Source: Desarmillaria ectypa | Taxonomy: Eukaryota; Basidiomycota; Agaricomycetes; Agaricales; Physalacriaceae | Assembly: GCA_030407005.1 (NCBI GenBank) | Contig: JAUDYN010000001.1 | Coordinates: 248,001-312,000, forward strand | Reading direction: 5' to 3' | DNA: 64,000 bases | Part shown: positions 13,959-24,196 of the stretch, in pieces | Numbering within the stretch: position 1 is the first letter of the stretch | How the letters are laid out: every line of letters starts with the position of its first letter | The notes under the pieces: model-generated | Databases searched by the model: none | Told to the model about the DNA's origin: nothing | Seen by the model: the letters and a program-made list of their open reading frames with translations, nothing else | Made by a program: the position numbers and the translations under genes

Positions 13959-14091
13959 TGATGGGAGTGGGATTCGAACCCACGCCCTTTCGGACCAGAT
14001 ATAGCATGATCACAAGGTGATCGGATCCTACGATCGACTGATCGATCGATCGGCCTTAGTCTGGCGCCTTAGACCGCTCGGCCATCCCACC
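13959..14091 (-). tRNA. tRNA-Leu (anticodon AAG) with a 53-nt intron
   Basis: The minus strand gives a type II tRNA. The acceptor stem GGTGGGA pairs with TCCCATC, followed by discriminator A, and the D arm contains GCCGAGCGGTCTAAGGC as in eukaryotic tRNA-Leu. The anticodon stem CCAGA/TCTGG and loop C-T-AAG-G are interrupted after position 37 by an intron at 14001-14053. A variable arm GTCCGAAAGGGC and a T arm GTGGG-TTCGAAT-CCCAC follow. Mature length is about 80 nt. The intron sits at the canonical position and is unusually rich in GATC. Confidence 0.92.
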
Positions 14092-15058
14092 GCATTTATA
14101 GATGTTTATAATGGCAATGGGTATGAAAGGGATGAGCGGATGGACAGCAAACTGCTCAGAAGGTTGGTAAAGCCACTAAAGCTTGATATGGGCCTTCATC
14201 GCAAGCGATCGGTCACCTTTGATCACCTTCATTTCCATTCTTTCGCATCCGCATTTAGAAAACCCCAGCTGCAAGTTCTTCGTACAAAAGTTAGCAGCAC
14301 AGTCTGAGGTGGAGGAAATATCTGGTGCCTGTAAGCAAATATCCTTGCTTCTTGCTTCTTGTAGCTTATACGAAAGGTTTCGAGGCACAGATAGGTAGTG
14401 GAAACTCGGACTGAACATCGGGCTTCTTCTTTCTGCCTATTCCTGCAGCTGTTGTTGATATTTTCCTCCATATCTTCAGATGTTGTGCCCACTTTACCTT
14501 TCCCCCATTGAGCAAGTTCCTGATCTGTCGAGGCTGACAACCAAACATTTTTAGGGCACCAAGTGCTGGCATCTTTTCTTCCTTGGCAGTCCTCAGTCTC
14601 GATGTAGACATGTACATTTAGGCTCAGAACAGGGTATAAAAATTATTCGGCGTCCATGCTCATATCTTAGCGGTGTTGCTAATGAACTTGCAGGTGTGCT
14701 CTTGCAGGTACAACGCCGATCGAGCAATCGCGCATTTCCTCAAACGGCCGTAGTTGGGCCGTATTGAAGACAGCCCAAATACAAAAATTTGGAGAGCGAG
14801 GAGTGTGCATTTAGATTGACGTGATTTCGCCGATGCCCGCATCGTCGCTTCACGAGCATCATGCGACTTTTGAGCGCCTGGGCCTTGATTTGGAAGATTC
14901 TCCTCTCACAGGAGCTGCGCAGGTAAGGTCAGGCTCGAATCTCCTCAGTGACGTCCGACTTGCATACAATCTATCAGAAATGTCCGCAATAAATTGCACT
15001 GACCAAAAATGGCGAGCCAGCAAATCCCCACTCTTTTGTGCATTCAGTCCTGCTTACC
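14092..15058. other. Intergenic, no supported gene
   Basis: Overlapping 60-125 codon frames on both strands have no domain or splice support. The right end must hold the upstream region of the glycosyltransferase gene. Confidence 0.4.
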
Positions 15059-16198
15059 ATGCTTACGACCTCAACCCCCAGAAAATATTTGTTCTTCACG
15101 AACAGCGAGTACGGGCAAGCCAATATCATTCTCTCCGTCGCACACGAACTTTGTCTTCGCCCAAACGTCGAAGTACACATTGCGTCTTTTCCCGGTAACT
15201 TGGCTTCGTTCGCTCGATATTTATCGTTCGCTGATGTTGATTTTGGAAGTCCTCTCCCCTCGCATCAAGGAGCTGCAGGACCGTGTTCAGGCAACAGGTA
15301 GCCCTGCAAGAATCTACTTCCATCCTCTCAGGGGGATATCCCTAAAAGAGGCACGTATACGCAGAATCGGAACCAACACTCCCACTCACGCACCTAGTCT
15401 CTCTGGCGCTCTCCGGAGTTTTAGGCGTTTACCGTATTATGTCGCCGAATGGTCTGGCCCAGAGTACATGGAACTTTACGACAGCTGCGTTGAGATCATC
15501 CAGGACCTGAACGCACATTCTATCGTGATTGAATACTTCTTGAGTCAAGCTATCGACGCATGTCGTTTCTTGAATCTGAAGTTCATTATCATGACACCAA
15601 ATGCTCCCAAGGTAAGACTCGCCTTCATTTGATATCAGTCCGTGCTCTAACAGGTAGCTTTGACATACAGGACATCATTGGCCGCATCCAGCCGTACGGT
15701 TCGATATTCTGGAAGTATCCTGTCATGTCGTCCGGTATTCCGTACCCCATGGCATGGTACCACATCCCGAAGAATGCTTTTCTCACCTGCGCCATGGTCT
15801 ACTTCATGTTCTCTTCCCCCAAAATACAGGAACTCGTTCAATACCGTCAGAAGCTCGGTCTCAATAACACCATTCCCATGTTTGAACCATACATTGCCGA
15901 CGCACATTATCTTTGTCCCGCCACACCAAAAACAGACTTCCCTTGTGTCATTCCGGACAACGTAACGCTGTGCGGTCCCATCCTTGTTCCAGCCGCCGCA
16001 GTGAAGGAGAGAGACCCGGAACTCACCAATTGGCTTGACAGCGGACCGACGATTCTTGTCAACTTGGGAACGCACGCTGTTTTCGATGAGAACAACGCCT
16101 GTCAACTTGCGACGGCTCTGCATATCCTGCTCGATTACGACCACTATGTTCAGGTTATCTGGAAGCTCAAAGCACATGTGGCGCTAAGCGTCTCATAA
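15059..16198 (+). CDS. Family-1 UDP-glycosyltransferase, C-terminally truncated
   Basis: Exons 15059-15194, 15250-15611 and 15671-16198 give 341 codons with clean GTAACT/GTAAGA donors. The N-terminus (KYLFFTNSEYGQANIILSVA) matches the acceptor-binding half of fungal GT1 enzymes. Later come HIASFP, ELQDRV, then GPTILVNLGTH followed by QVIWKL, which is where the donor-binding domain begins. The frame then stops. The C-terminal segment with the HHGG-type UDP-sugar signature is absent, and I find no continuation downstream to 17280. Fungal relatives are usually about 450-530 aa. GT1 enzymes move sugar from a UDP-sugar to small acceptors. Without the donor site this copy should be inactive, so it is probably a pseudogene that keeps an open frame. 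Confidence 0.7.
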
Positions 16199-17281
16199 AA
16201 TGAAAAAAATGAACGGAACGTATAAAATTACAACATACCCTCATCACTACCTTACTCGAACTCGTCGAGCACGGGAGACCCCAGTACTCGTCGTCCTCAT
16301 GTCAACGTCCAAGATCTCCAAGCGACTCGCCACTTTCGGCGTGGCGTAAAGAAGACAGCACCAGACATATCGGAGAGGAGGGTAGAATCTTCCTCTCTAC
16401 TCCCACAACCCACGACACTTGAGCCACATAGCGCAGAATCTTGGCCCCGCAAATGGTGAAGCCGACTTAGCCTCAGTCTTCTTTGACTAAGCCTTTCACA
16501 GATATCGTTTTCAGCGATCGAGAAACTCTTCAAAGAATTCAGAGAGGAAAAAAAGTCTCGCGATCCTGCTACACGCTACGGACAGCCCTCGGACGATGAG
16601 GTCGTTGTTTATCCCCGCGTGCTACGTTGGACAGCGGTGCTTCCACCAACGGGCCATGTAGAGCACCATAGCCCCGTCTAATGCGCATATAGTCAACTCG
16701 GAGCAAGGTTAAGGCGCATATATCCAGGTCGAAGAGGCCCGCCGCCCTTCCTCAGTGACAGACAGCAGACGCCACATCAAGGCCTCGACGGGGCTACACA
16801 TAGATATCACACCTGTGTTTATCATGAGAGTAAAATATTCGAACTTCAAGATTTACTGACACGTACTTGAATGCTGTCCAGACAGCCAACGTCAACTACG
16901 ACAATTCTCGTCAACCAACAGTTGCCTTCCGCGTCTTCTTGAATCTTCGCAGAAGCATAATGGCGAGCATTCTTGAGAGTCAACAGGAGGAGAGACGAGG
17001 GAGCGCGACGACGGCGATGGTGAGTTCATGGAAGGAAGTGAAGACGGGATGCCAAAGCATGTTCAACCAGTAATGACGCATTGATGACGCATCGAAAGCA
17101 CTTGTCCGATTGCTTCCGATTTTCATCATGACGATTTTGTACAGAAATTGCCAAAACGGTACTATACAGTCGAGCTCAAGCAAGCATTACATACAAGGTA
17201 AGTATAATACAGTCCTAGTAAACAGTTTGATACTAAAATTCTAGTTCGCTCATTGCACCCACTGTACCAAAATTGTTGCAA
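16199..17281. other. Intergenic or decayed sequence downstream of the truncated glycosyltransferase
   Basis: An open stretch at about 16508-16681 (+) encodes a charged peptide (IEKLFKEFREEKKSRD) that matches nothing I know. No glycosyltransferase C-terminus is detectable in any frame. Confidence 0.35.
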
Positions 17282-17644
17282 TCAATTCTTCCTTTCCAAC
17301 GCAACAGCAGGAGTGTTCGGCGGCGCCAACAACGCGCTCGAAGGAGGATGCATGAATGCATCAGAGTCCGTGGAAAGCTTGACATGTTTCATGCTCGATG
17401 CCAAAATGGCATCATAGATGTCGTTGTCGAGGACAATGTCCGCCAAAGACTTCGCAGATGACTGTGGCGAGTCCGACGAAAAAGTCGGTGAGGACATCCT
17501 CTGGAATGAGTTTGGGTCTAACGCGAGTTCAGATATCGTTGGGCTAGAAGGTGCAGGTCTGAGCACGGGGTGTGGTGGCATGGCGTCAACGTCTGCTGCT
17601 CTGTGGTGTATCGTATGCCCGCGGCTACGGAATTCGAGAAGCAT
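17282..17644 (-). CDS. Small unrecognised protein, paralogue of the copy at 21330-21710
   Basis: A 120-codon frame starts with the ATG at 17644. The product is basic at the N-terminus (FRSRGHTIHHRAAD), then Ser/Pro-rich, and has a conserved helix-like segment SLADIVLDNDIYDAILAS near residues 65-85. The copy at 21330-21710 has SISDIVFSNAAFDALLAS at the equivalent place, which supports both as real genes. A likely 5'-UTR intron ends at the CAG just before the ATG (donor near 17700), and a TATA box lies at 17819-17826. The function is unknown and no signal peptide or CAAX end is visible. Confidence 0.55.
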   Translation of the reverse strand: MLLEFRSRGHTIHHRAADVDAMPPHPVLRPAPSSPTISELALDPNSFQRMSSPTFSSDSPQSSAKSLADIVLDNDIYDAILASSMKHVKLSTDSDAFMHPPSSALLAPPNTPAVALERKN

Positions 17645-17818
17645 ACTGTGACGGAAATGTGAGCACGAGGAATAAGATCTGTGTCGAAAAAAAAAAAATA
17701 CCTGGATAATACAGGAAGGCGGAGTTTACAGAACGAAAGTTATCACCAGAGGGCTTCAAGCCTTAGGCCTAAGTATTGGAAGATGGATGAATGATCCCTC
17801 ACCCAGGTCCTACCAGTC

Positions 17819-17826
17819 CTTTTATA
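17819..17826 (-). promoter_or_regulatory. TATA box of the small protein gene at 17282-17644
   Basis: The minus strand reads TATAAAAG about 175 bp upstream of the ATG. The same TATAAAAG stands about 140 bp upstream of the ATG of the paralogous gene at 21852-21859. Confidence 0.5.
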
Positions 17827-19416
17827 TGCAGACACAGCCAAACAACAGCGTACATCCATCGCTGTTCCCGTGATAAAAGTCATCCCATCTGAAGGTTCCG
17901 TTCCTGAGTAACAGCTACAGTAGCGCTACACTACCGCATAAGCACTTGATGGGCTCGTTACAGAAGGAAGGCCGGTCTCTACAAGTGGTCTCAAACGGCG
18001 CCGGTGCTTGTGCCCGACAAGCATTGATGTTCCGGTACGCTTCGTCGTAACCTTCAGGGTGAATGGTCAGAAAGCGAACCCGCAAAGTTGGCCTGGTTTG
18101 CCCGCTTACTGAGATCACAGTTACGTCACGTCTGGCTGGTTCGACGCCGCTACGCTTTTCTCATGCTCTTCCCAGAGACCTCATTAGAGGGTCCTCGTTA
18201 CACCGGTTGCCTGTGTATCTACCTCAGGAACTCTCCTATAGGTTTCACATCCATCATCATCCTTAATCACAATGCACAGGCATGTATCAATCCTCTATGG
18301 CGATTAGCGCTAAAGCTGTTTTGTGACTGGAATAACCTGCTCAGGCCGTGTAAGCCTTGATCATATAATATGTAATTGACCAGATCATCACCATTTCAAA
18401 CAACCGTTGGTACCTGCCCTTAGGGTCTTCAAGAATAATAGTTTATAGGCTGTTCAATCGTCACTTATGGTCATCATGATATTCTTTATAAGCCTGCGCT
18501 CGGTCGCTTCGACCCAAATGATTCCAGAAGTGTAGATAAACGGCTCGAGATCGATACGAGCTATTGCGTACGCAAAGATAGGAAAGCCTGAAAGTCATTG
18601 ATAATGAGTCTTCAGCTCATCCAAGTTATGTCAGCTATGACATACCTCCAACAAACCAAGGACGATAGATCCATCGGTTGACATCTCGACGTCGAAATAG
18701 TAATACAGTCATCAGATCCTAGACGTTGTTGAGACCCACTGTCCTGAGCGGTGGCCAACTTATGTGTTCAGCAATGTCGATAGAGCCTATGAACGCTCGC
18801 AAAGCCGTCTTCGTGCCAGTTCTTTCTTGGAAACTTGCCATTGCAGCCGTGAGAGGTGGTAGGTGACGAGACTGTGGAATCAAGTCAAGTGATTATGTGA
18901 ATTTCAGAGAACGGCAAAGGAGTGCTGCAGGTGTGCGGCAAGAAAATCTGACTTGCCAGTTGCATGACCTACATTCATAAAATCAGGCGATGCTAAAAAC
19001 ATCGAAATGAAAAGACGTACTTTAGCGCACGCACTTTGAGCAGCAGAGGCTTGTCCCCGAGCGTGCGGTATGAACTATACATGTCTCAGTTCTCGCCCCA
19101 CTATTCACCCCGACGCGTCCTGGCGCTCGAAACGGCAGCTATGAGCAGCCAGTGGGTATTCTCATTACTAAACAACCCTCTGGAGGCACAATGACTTGGT
19201 AACCTGTGGTGTTGTTGTGCGTTGTGGCAGGCGTCGCAACCCAAACCAGGCAATAGTCCGCACAAACAATGTGCTCAAATAACGCTATACATATCCATCA
19301 GCATTTCGAAGGTACGTTTATAAACTGCTCGTCGTACCTCATTTTCTCTCCACTCTTTCCCACTCTCCTTGCTCATCCTGTACCTTTTTTTAAACCTCAC
19401 CCTCTCCTAGACGTCA
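17827..19416. other. Intergenic, no supported gene
   Basis: Frames of 60-90 codons around 17915-18360 lack support. Nothing was recognised in 18360-19400. The right end (C/T-rich from about 19340) is the probable leader of the next gene. Confidence 0.4.
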
Positions 19417-20771
19417 ATGGCAGCGAGTTTTAATACTTCTTTCGGAGGCTTGACTACACGGCGAACGTCAGAGATGGTGAGTAGGCGCTTGCTGGTCCTG
19501 CCACCGCACTGATCATGGGTCGCAGATGCTCGACAACAATCTCCGGCAGCTGGCGATCAGGATCTTGAAGGATTTTGGCGGTCCAGTGGTAAGCCGCATT
19601 GTTATCATCTCCACTCACGCGGCTGAGTCTTTCCAAGACGCGTGTTCCGGAACATATTGAGACGCAGTCCACTGATTCTTGGGCTGTTGTACCCGCGAAT
19701 AACAGTGGGACAACTTCGGCCTCCGCAATGGAGAATCGAACGCGATTCGACAGAGATGAGGAATCTCCTGTACCATTGGAACTGGTACGTTGGCTTGTCC
19801 ATCATTCGCACTCAGCTCTTCATTCAAAACAGATATCAACCATCGAGATCGAAAGGCTTTTTCAGAGGATGCTTCGGAGGTTCAAGCGCAAGTTGCGAGA
19901 GCGTCGGCAACGCCACCCTCCAATAGAATATTTCGCCGATGGTTGCCCCGTCCCCAAGGACCACCCTGACGTGGATGAAATCATCATGTATCCTCAGCCC
20001 GACTCCGAATGCCAATCCTCACTGGAGCTTCCACATACCAATGATACCGCGTCGAGGGAGAGTCTCGTATTGAGCGGTGGCGACCGCAAAGACCTAGCCA
20101 TTCCTGGGTATGGACCAATGCCGGCCTTCCATTTCGTTGACGACAACCCACCCGCAAGTGAAATATCCTTCCGCGATCTGCCTATTGACCACGCCACGTT
20201 TGGCTACACAACCAGTTCCAATCCCTTTAGCGAGGAACATCCACGAGCCTTCGCTTTCCCTCCTCAGACCACGAATGTCGTGATTCCAAAACCATATGGA
20301 CACAACTTTATCGACGTATCCCACGACGTGTCGCCCTCAGTTAGATTCAACCCCTTTGCCGACGACGGGCCGATTGTAGACCAGACGTCGTTGGAAGGAC
20401 AGTCGTGTCCCGCGAATGTGAACAGGGGCAGACCCGTTTTTACGGATCCGTTCAACAACAACCACATCATTCTCGACAATACGACGTTCGGAACAGCCCC
20501 GAATAAACATACCCAGTCTTCTCCCAAGCACCAGTACGCAGGTATATCTACCGAATACGCATACACCCAGACTAAGGCCGCTGAACGCGACCAAGTCAAG
20601 TCCTACCCGAGCAGCCAGTTCATATACAGCCAATATGACAGAGTCTCGCGCACCAATACAGGCAACAGCAGCTCCAGCTCCTCTTCCAGGACCTTCGTCA
20701 ACGATAGTGAGCCAGCCGCTCCGAGAATATTCTATTGGGTGGATCGATTCAACAAATTGCGGAAGATTTAG
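19417..20771 (+). CDS. Unrecognised protein, about 402-418 aa
   Basis: Exons 19417-19476, 19526-19588 and 19638-20771 are joined in phase 0 by 49-nt introns with GTGAGT and GTAAGC donors. A further 48-nt stretch within exon 3 (starting GTACGT near 19788 and ending ACAG) could be spliced without changing frame, giving 402 instead of 418 aa. The product begins MAASFNTSFGGLTTRRTSEM. It has a basic segment (RMLRRFKRKLRERRQRH) resembling a nuclear localisation signal, then a long Pro/Asn/Asp/Phe-rich region with repeated NPF/DPF-type tripeptides (SNPFSEE, RFNPFADD, TDPFNNN). It ends with a Ser run and a basic tail. NPF/DPF repeats can bind EH or AP2 adaptor domains, but that is only an inference. 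No domain is recognised. Confidence 0.6.
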
Positions 20772-21329
20772 GTTTTTGATATGCATCCATCTGTAACATT
20801 AGCATAAATACGGGACAATGGCAAATCAATTTATTATCCATACTTTAGGTGGCTCCCGCATGAGAATCTTTTAATATTCCTGGAGGGCACAGAGAATATC
20901 TTCAGGGCGATGGAGCAAAATTCCAGCGCATCATGGCCTGAATGACCACAGTGCTGAGTACAAGGCCGTGGATCCTCTAAAGATCAGGATATAGAAGCCG
21001 TCTGGGCTAGATATCGTACATATTCCATGGATTCTGTGAGCCAGAGATAAGGAAGGGGAAAGTAGGCAACAAGTTCATGAAGAAGGGAAGACTGCAGGTT
21101 CAATATTGTTGATACTCGGCAGCTAGGCAATACACGAGGCCGCGTCTCGGCATATCCTGCCGATGCGCTCCAATCATCTTCAATTTAAATTGTATTTTCG
21201 AGGCAAAACTTTCCAAAACGGTAACTGGTACGGATTGCATCGTAGATTAGATTCTTTATAAACTACACATAAAATCATACCATCTCCCTTCTACAGAAGG
21301 GTATTCGGATGTCCTTTCAACGACGATAT
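20772..21329. other. Intergenic, no supported gene
   Basis: Convergent 3' flanks of the genes at 19417-20771 (+) and 21330-21710 (-). Nothing recognised. Confidence 0.45.
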
Positions 21330-21710
21330 CTACTGGTCAGCCCCATTCCTCGAAGCAAGGAGAGCGTCGAAAGCTGCATTGCTGAAGACAATGTCCGATA
21401 TCGACGTGATCTTGGTAGGAGAACCTAAGAGAGACGAAGGAGACGCAGCTGGAGGTAGTGACTTCTGCGTGGTGCTAGCAGAGTCCGCAGAATGAGGGCG
21501 CCGCGAATGCTATAAAGCCTCTAGAGTCGAGCCCATGGCCGGATGTGGCATGACTAGCTGGGATAAGGTTGGGAATGAAACCGCTTGGCGCTGCGAATTC
21601 TTCGGCCACTGTGCCCGTGGTACGCGCGCGCGTTCGCTTTCTGCACCCTTTTGCCTTTCGACGCATGAAACCAAACATATTGAAAGACACGGCAATTGCT
21701 GCTCAAGCAT
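21330..21710 (-). CDS. Small unrecognised protein, paralogue of 17282-17644; splice or nonsense uncertainty
   Basis: The conserved 3' part (stop at 21330-21332) encodes SRRPHSADSASTTQ, then a Ser/Pro stretch, then SISDIVFSNAAFDALLAS. It aligns with the C-terminal part of the gene at 17282-17644. In the same frame the upstream part (ATG at 21710) is interrupted by a TAG at 21510-21512. A 45-nt intron with a weak GTCATG donor, ending at that same TATAG, would remove the stop in frame. Alternatively the upstream exon uses the ATG that gives MFGFMRRKAKGCRKRTR, with a different splice. If neither intron is used, the gene is broken. A TATA box lies at 21852-21859. The function is unknown. Confidence 0.45.
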
Positions 21711-21851
21711 TTAAGCGAATGCATAATTGGAAAAACATGAGCGGCATACTGGGATTAATAAAATTGGTATGAAATACAAAGAAAGGGTACCGCTGAAGAG
21801 TTCGGATGGGGATCAAGGATGACTGGATGGGATACAAGACTGATCTGTACC

Positions 21852-21859
21852 CTTTTATA
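21852..21859 (-). promoter_or_regulatory. TATA box of the small protein gene at 21330-21710
   Basis: The minus strand reads TATAAAAG, in an arrangement like that of the paralogous gene (17819-17826). Confidence 0.5.
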
Positions 21860-22457
21860 CTTCCCCTCACCCATTGGCGTCTGTATTTCTGATTCCGTAT
21901 TTGGGTTCCTCAGTCGTGGTGCTATCATATGGCAGAAACAGCGGCGCTAGACGAGCAGGTGCAAGGAGCTGGTACAAATGTTACATGTGAACATTTCACG
22001 TTTTATAAGGGTGTCAAGAGAAAGAGACGTCGAAGCAAGTCACGACTCGGATACTCTGATCACAAGTTCTTGGAAAATACCAGAGTGGGTCAGACAGCCA
22101 GAGCAGTAGAATCCCAAAGAGTGCACTTGATAATTTGAGAGCAGGGGTTTAGTGTGCGAGAAGCAGCTATGAAAATCTTGCCGAGAAAAGGATGACAATT
22201 CAAGTTAAGTACGTCAGCCTGTGACGGCCCTGGCACTATGTCACAATGCACGTGTTTCGTTACTGTTCGTTCCTTGTCAGTCACGCCCAGCATCGACCCA
22301 GCGTCGCCACCGACATCTCTTCCGAATGACAGATTCTTCACTTCTATTTTCCGTGGCTCTGGTTAGATGAATGTAATGTAACAGGAACCAATATCTCCCT
22401 TCAGACATCCTGACTACTTCCGTAACAGTCATTCTCTTCAAGTTTCCAAAATCCACG
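21860..22457. other. Intergenic, no supported gene
   Basis: Short frames only (for example 21929-22138 on +). It contains the 3' flank of coiled-coil copy A. Confidence 0.45.
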
Positions 22458-23725
22458 TCAAATTCCCAGCACTGTGTCAAAAACCACTTTCGCTTTCAGT
22501 AGGACTTTTGTTTCCGAAACAGCGACCTCAGAGTCCTTTGGTTTGCCCTCATCCAAAAGTTTCTCGTCTGGCTTCAACCTAATATTAATGGACACCGCTA
22601 CCTTTCCATCAGAAGCGACGGCATTCGGACTCTGATTGATGTCGACCATCATGTTTGGGTCGTATGTGTCATCGTGCACTGGCATGAAAAGGTGTAAATC
22701 CTGGGCCATGGCGCCCTCCATGATTGCTCTATCAACCCCGATGGTGAGCTCGACAAGCTCCCTGATGCGATCACCGAACATCCTCTCGATGCTTTCCTTG
22801 GGTGCGAACCATTCCATCCTGCGACACAGAGGACGTCCAGGAGATTATCTATGAGCTCTCGAAGAGCAAACTTTCGAGTGGCATCGGATTGAGGACCGTA
22901 TTTGGTTATCTCCCTTGTCGCGGCTCGCCATTGGGCCACCGTCTCAAGAGAATCTAAGGGAATGCAAATGTAAGCAAATAATATATAAACATATCCCTGA
23001 AAGTACCCACTGATTTCTCGGAACTTCTTGTAAGATGTGGCGAAAAGCTTGTGCTCCTTGTTGGATATACTTCAGCGCTGAATGAGCCATTGACATGTCT
23101 TTGCCAGCACAGCTTGAATAATTGTCTGGACAATGATACTCCGCATGCCCTTGGTGATTCTTCCCATGAGAAGCTCGGTAACCCGTCGACCCAGAATACC
23201 TTACACGTTCTTCGCTGCACCATGTAGGTCTGCCAACCCTTCCAACGTCTTCGCGTATGCATGCTTGAACCGCAATTTATCCGACATCAAAGCCGCCAAC
23301 TGCATCATATCGCAATTCAAGGACTCCAGCATATCCCTTATTTCCATGCACGAGTACGCATCGGTTTTGATGTGGATTCGACGGCTATCATGTAGAGCAT
23401 TATCCGCCTATAATGCCAGCTCCCGTTTCTTTGACCTCAGGGCATTCAAGGGATCGTCCGATTCCTCGAGTTCGGAAGATAACGAGGAGACTGTGTTTCT
23501 CCCGGCGCTATGATTGCTCCCAGAAGAAAGCGTGGTGGATTGGGCATGGTCAGAGTTCTGATTGCCAAACGAAGGCACGGTAGAGCTTTTAACTCTGGCG
23601 GCTTTCAATTTCCTCTTGCCGTTAGCGTTCGATTTCTTCTCGAGCGTGACACCATTTAGGTGCTTTTCACGATCTGGAACTGTCTGGCTTCGAGTTACAG
23701 GTCTGAGATCGGTGTTCGTCTGCAT
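22458..23725 (-). pseudogene. Coiled-coil family copy A, pseudogene
   Basis: The minus strand from the ATG at 23725 can be followed through the whole family architecture. A basic, Ser-rich N-terminus (LRPVTRSQTVPDREKHLNG) is followed by ALMSDKLRF, the AQWRAATRE equivalent of the GRW motif, VLCVAGW, LTIGVDRAIMEG and LLKAKVVFDTVL. The frame is broken by in-frame TAG (23408-23410), TAA (23201-23203) and TGA (23072-23074), all in one reading frame. A single-base frameshift follows the AGW motif near 22805-22820. The last intron sits at the family position (about 22955-23007). Its start faces the Hsp70-like copy H1, 471 bp away. The lesions indicate an inactive copy, although the 3' 120 codons remain open. 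Confidence 0.75.
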
Positions 23726-24196
23726 TTTGAACTGAAAATTTCCGTTAATTAAATCGATGTGTCTCGGTATACAGATATTACCCACTCTGCACCCTGTGAG
23801 GTGTACGGTAGCTAGAGGACGCTATTGGTTTGTAAGTAGGAAGTCGAGTCATCAGATAACCGGCTTTCCTTGGATGTTTTCGGTTCCAAAATGTCTAGAA
23901 TGTTTTTTTTAACATGACGGCCACCTTCTATTGAATCAGAACATACGAGAGTTGAGTAATACTTCTTCCTTACCATAATATTATCAGAGCGAAGGCCGAT
24001 GTTTGGCCATTTCTGGACATGGCATATCCTTCGGCGAACGCCAGCGTGCTTCTTTGCTTCTGCCACCGATTGAACATTGTGGCTTCGCGACTCTTCTATG
24101 TTTCCATGGCATTCTTTTTATTTAATGCTCTCCGCGGGACAGATACCCTGGTCTTTGAACATGATCCCTCTCATCTCTTGTCTGGTGTAGTAATTC

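Noticed and set aside
16508..16681. Charged open stretch (IEKLFKEFREEKKSRD...) downstream of the glycosyltransferase, considered as its missing C-terminus
   Set aside because: It has none of the GT1 donor-domain motifs and is not joined to exon 3 by usable splice sites.
21510..21512. In-frame TAG in the small paralogue considered as a recoded codon
   Set aside because: A 45-nt intron ending at this TAG, or simple inactivation, explains it. Recoding has no support in the surrounding sequence.
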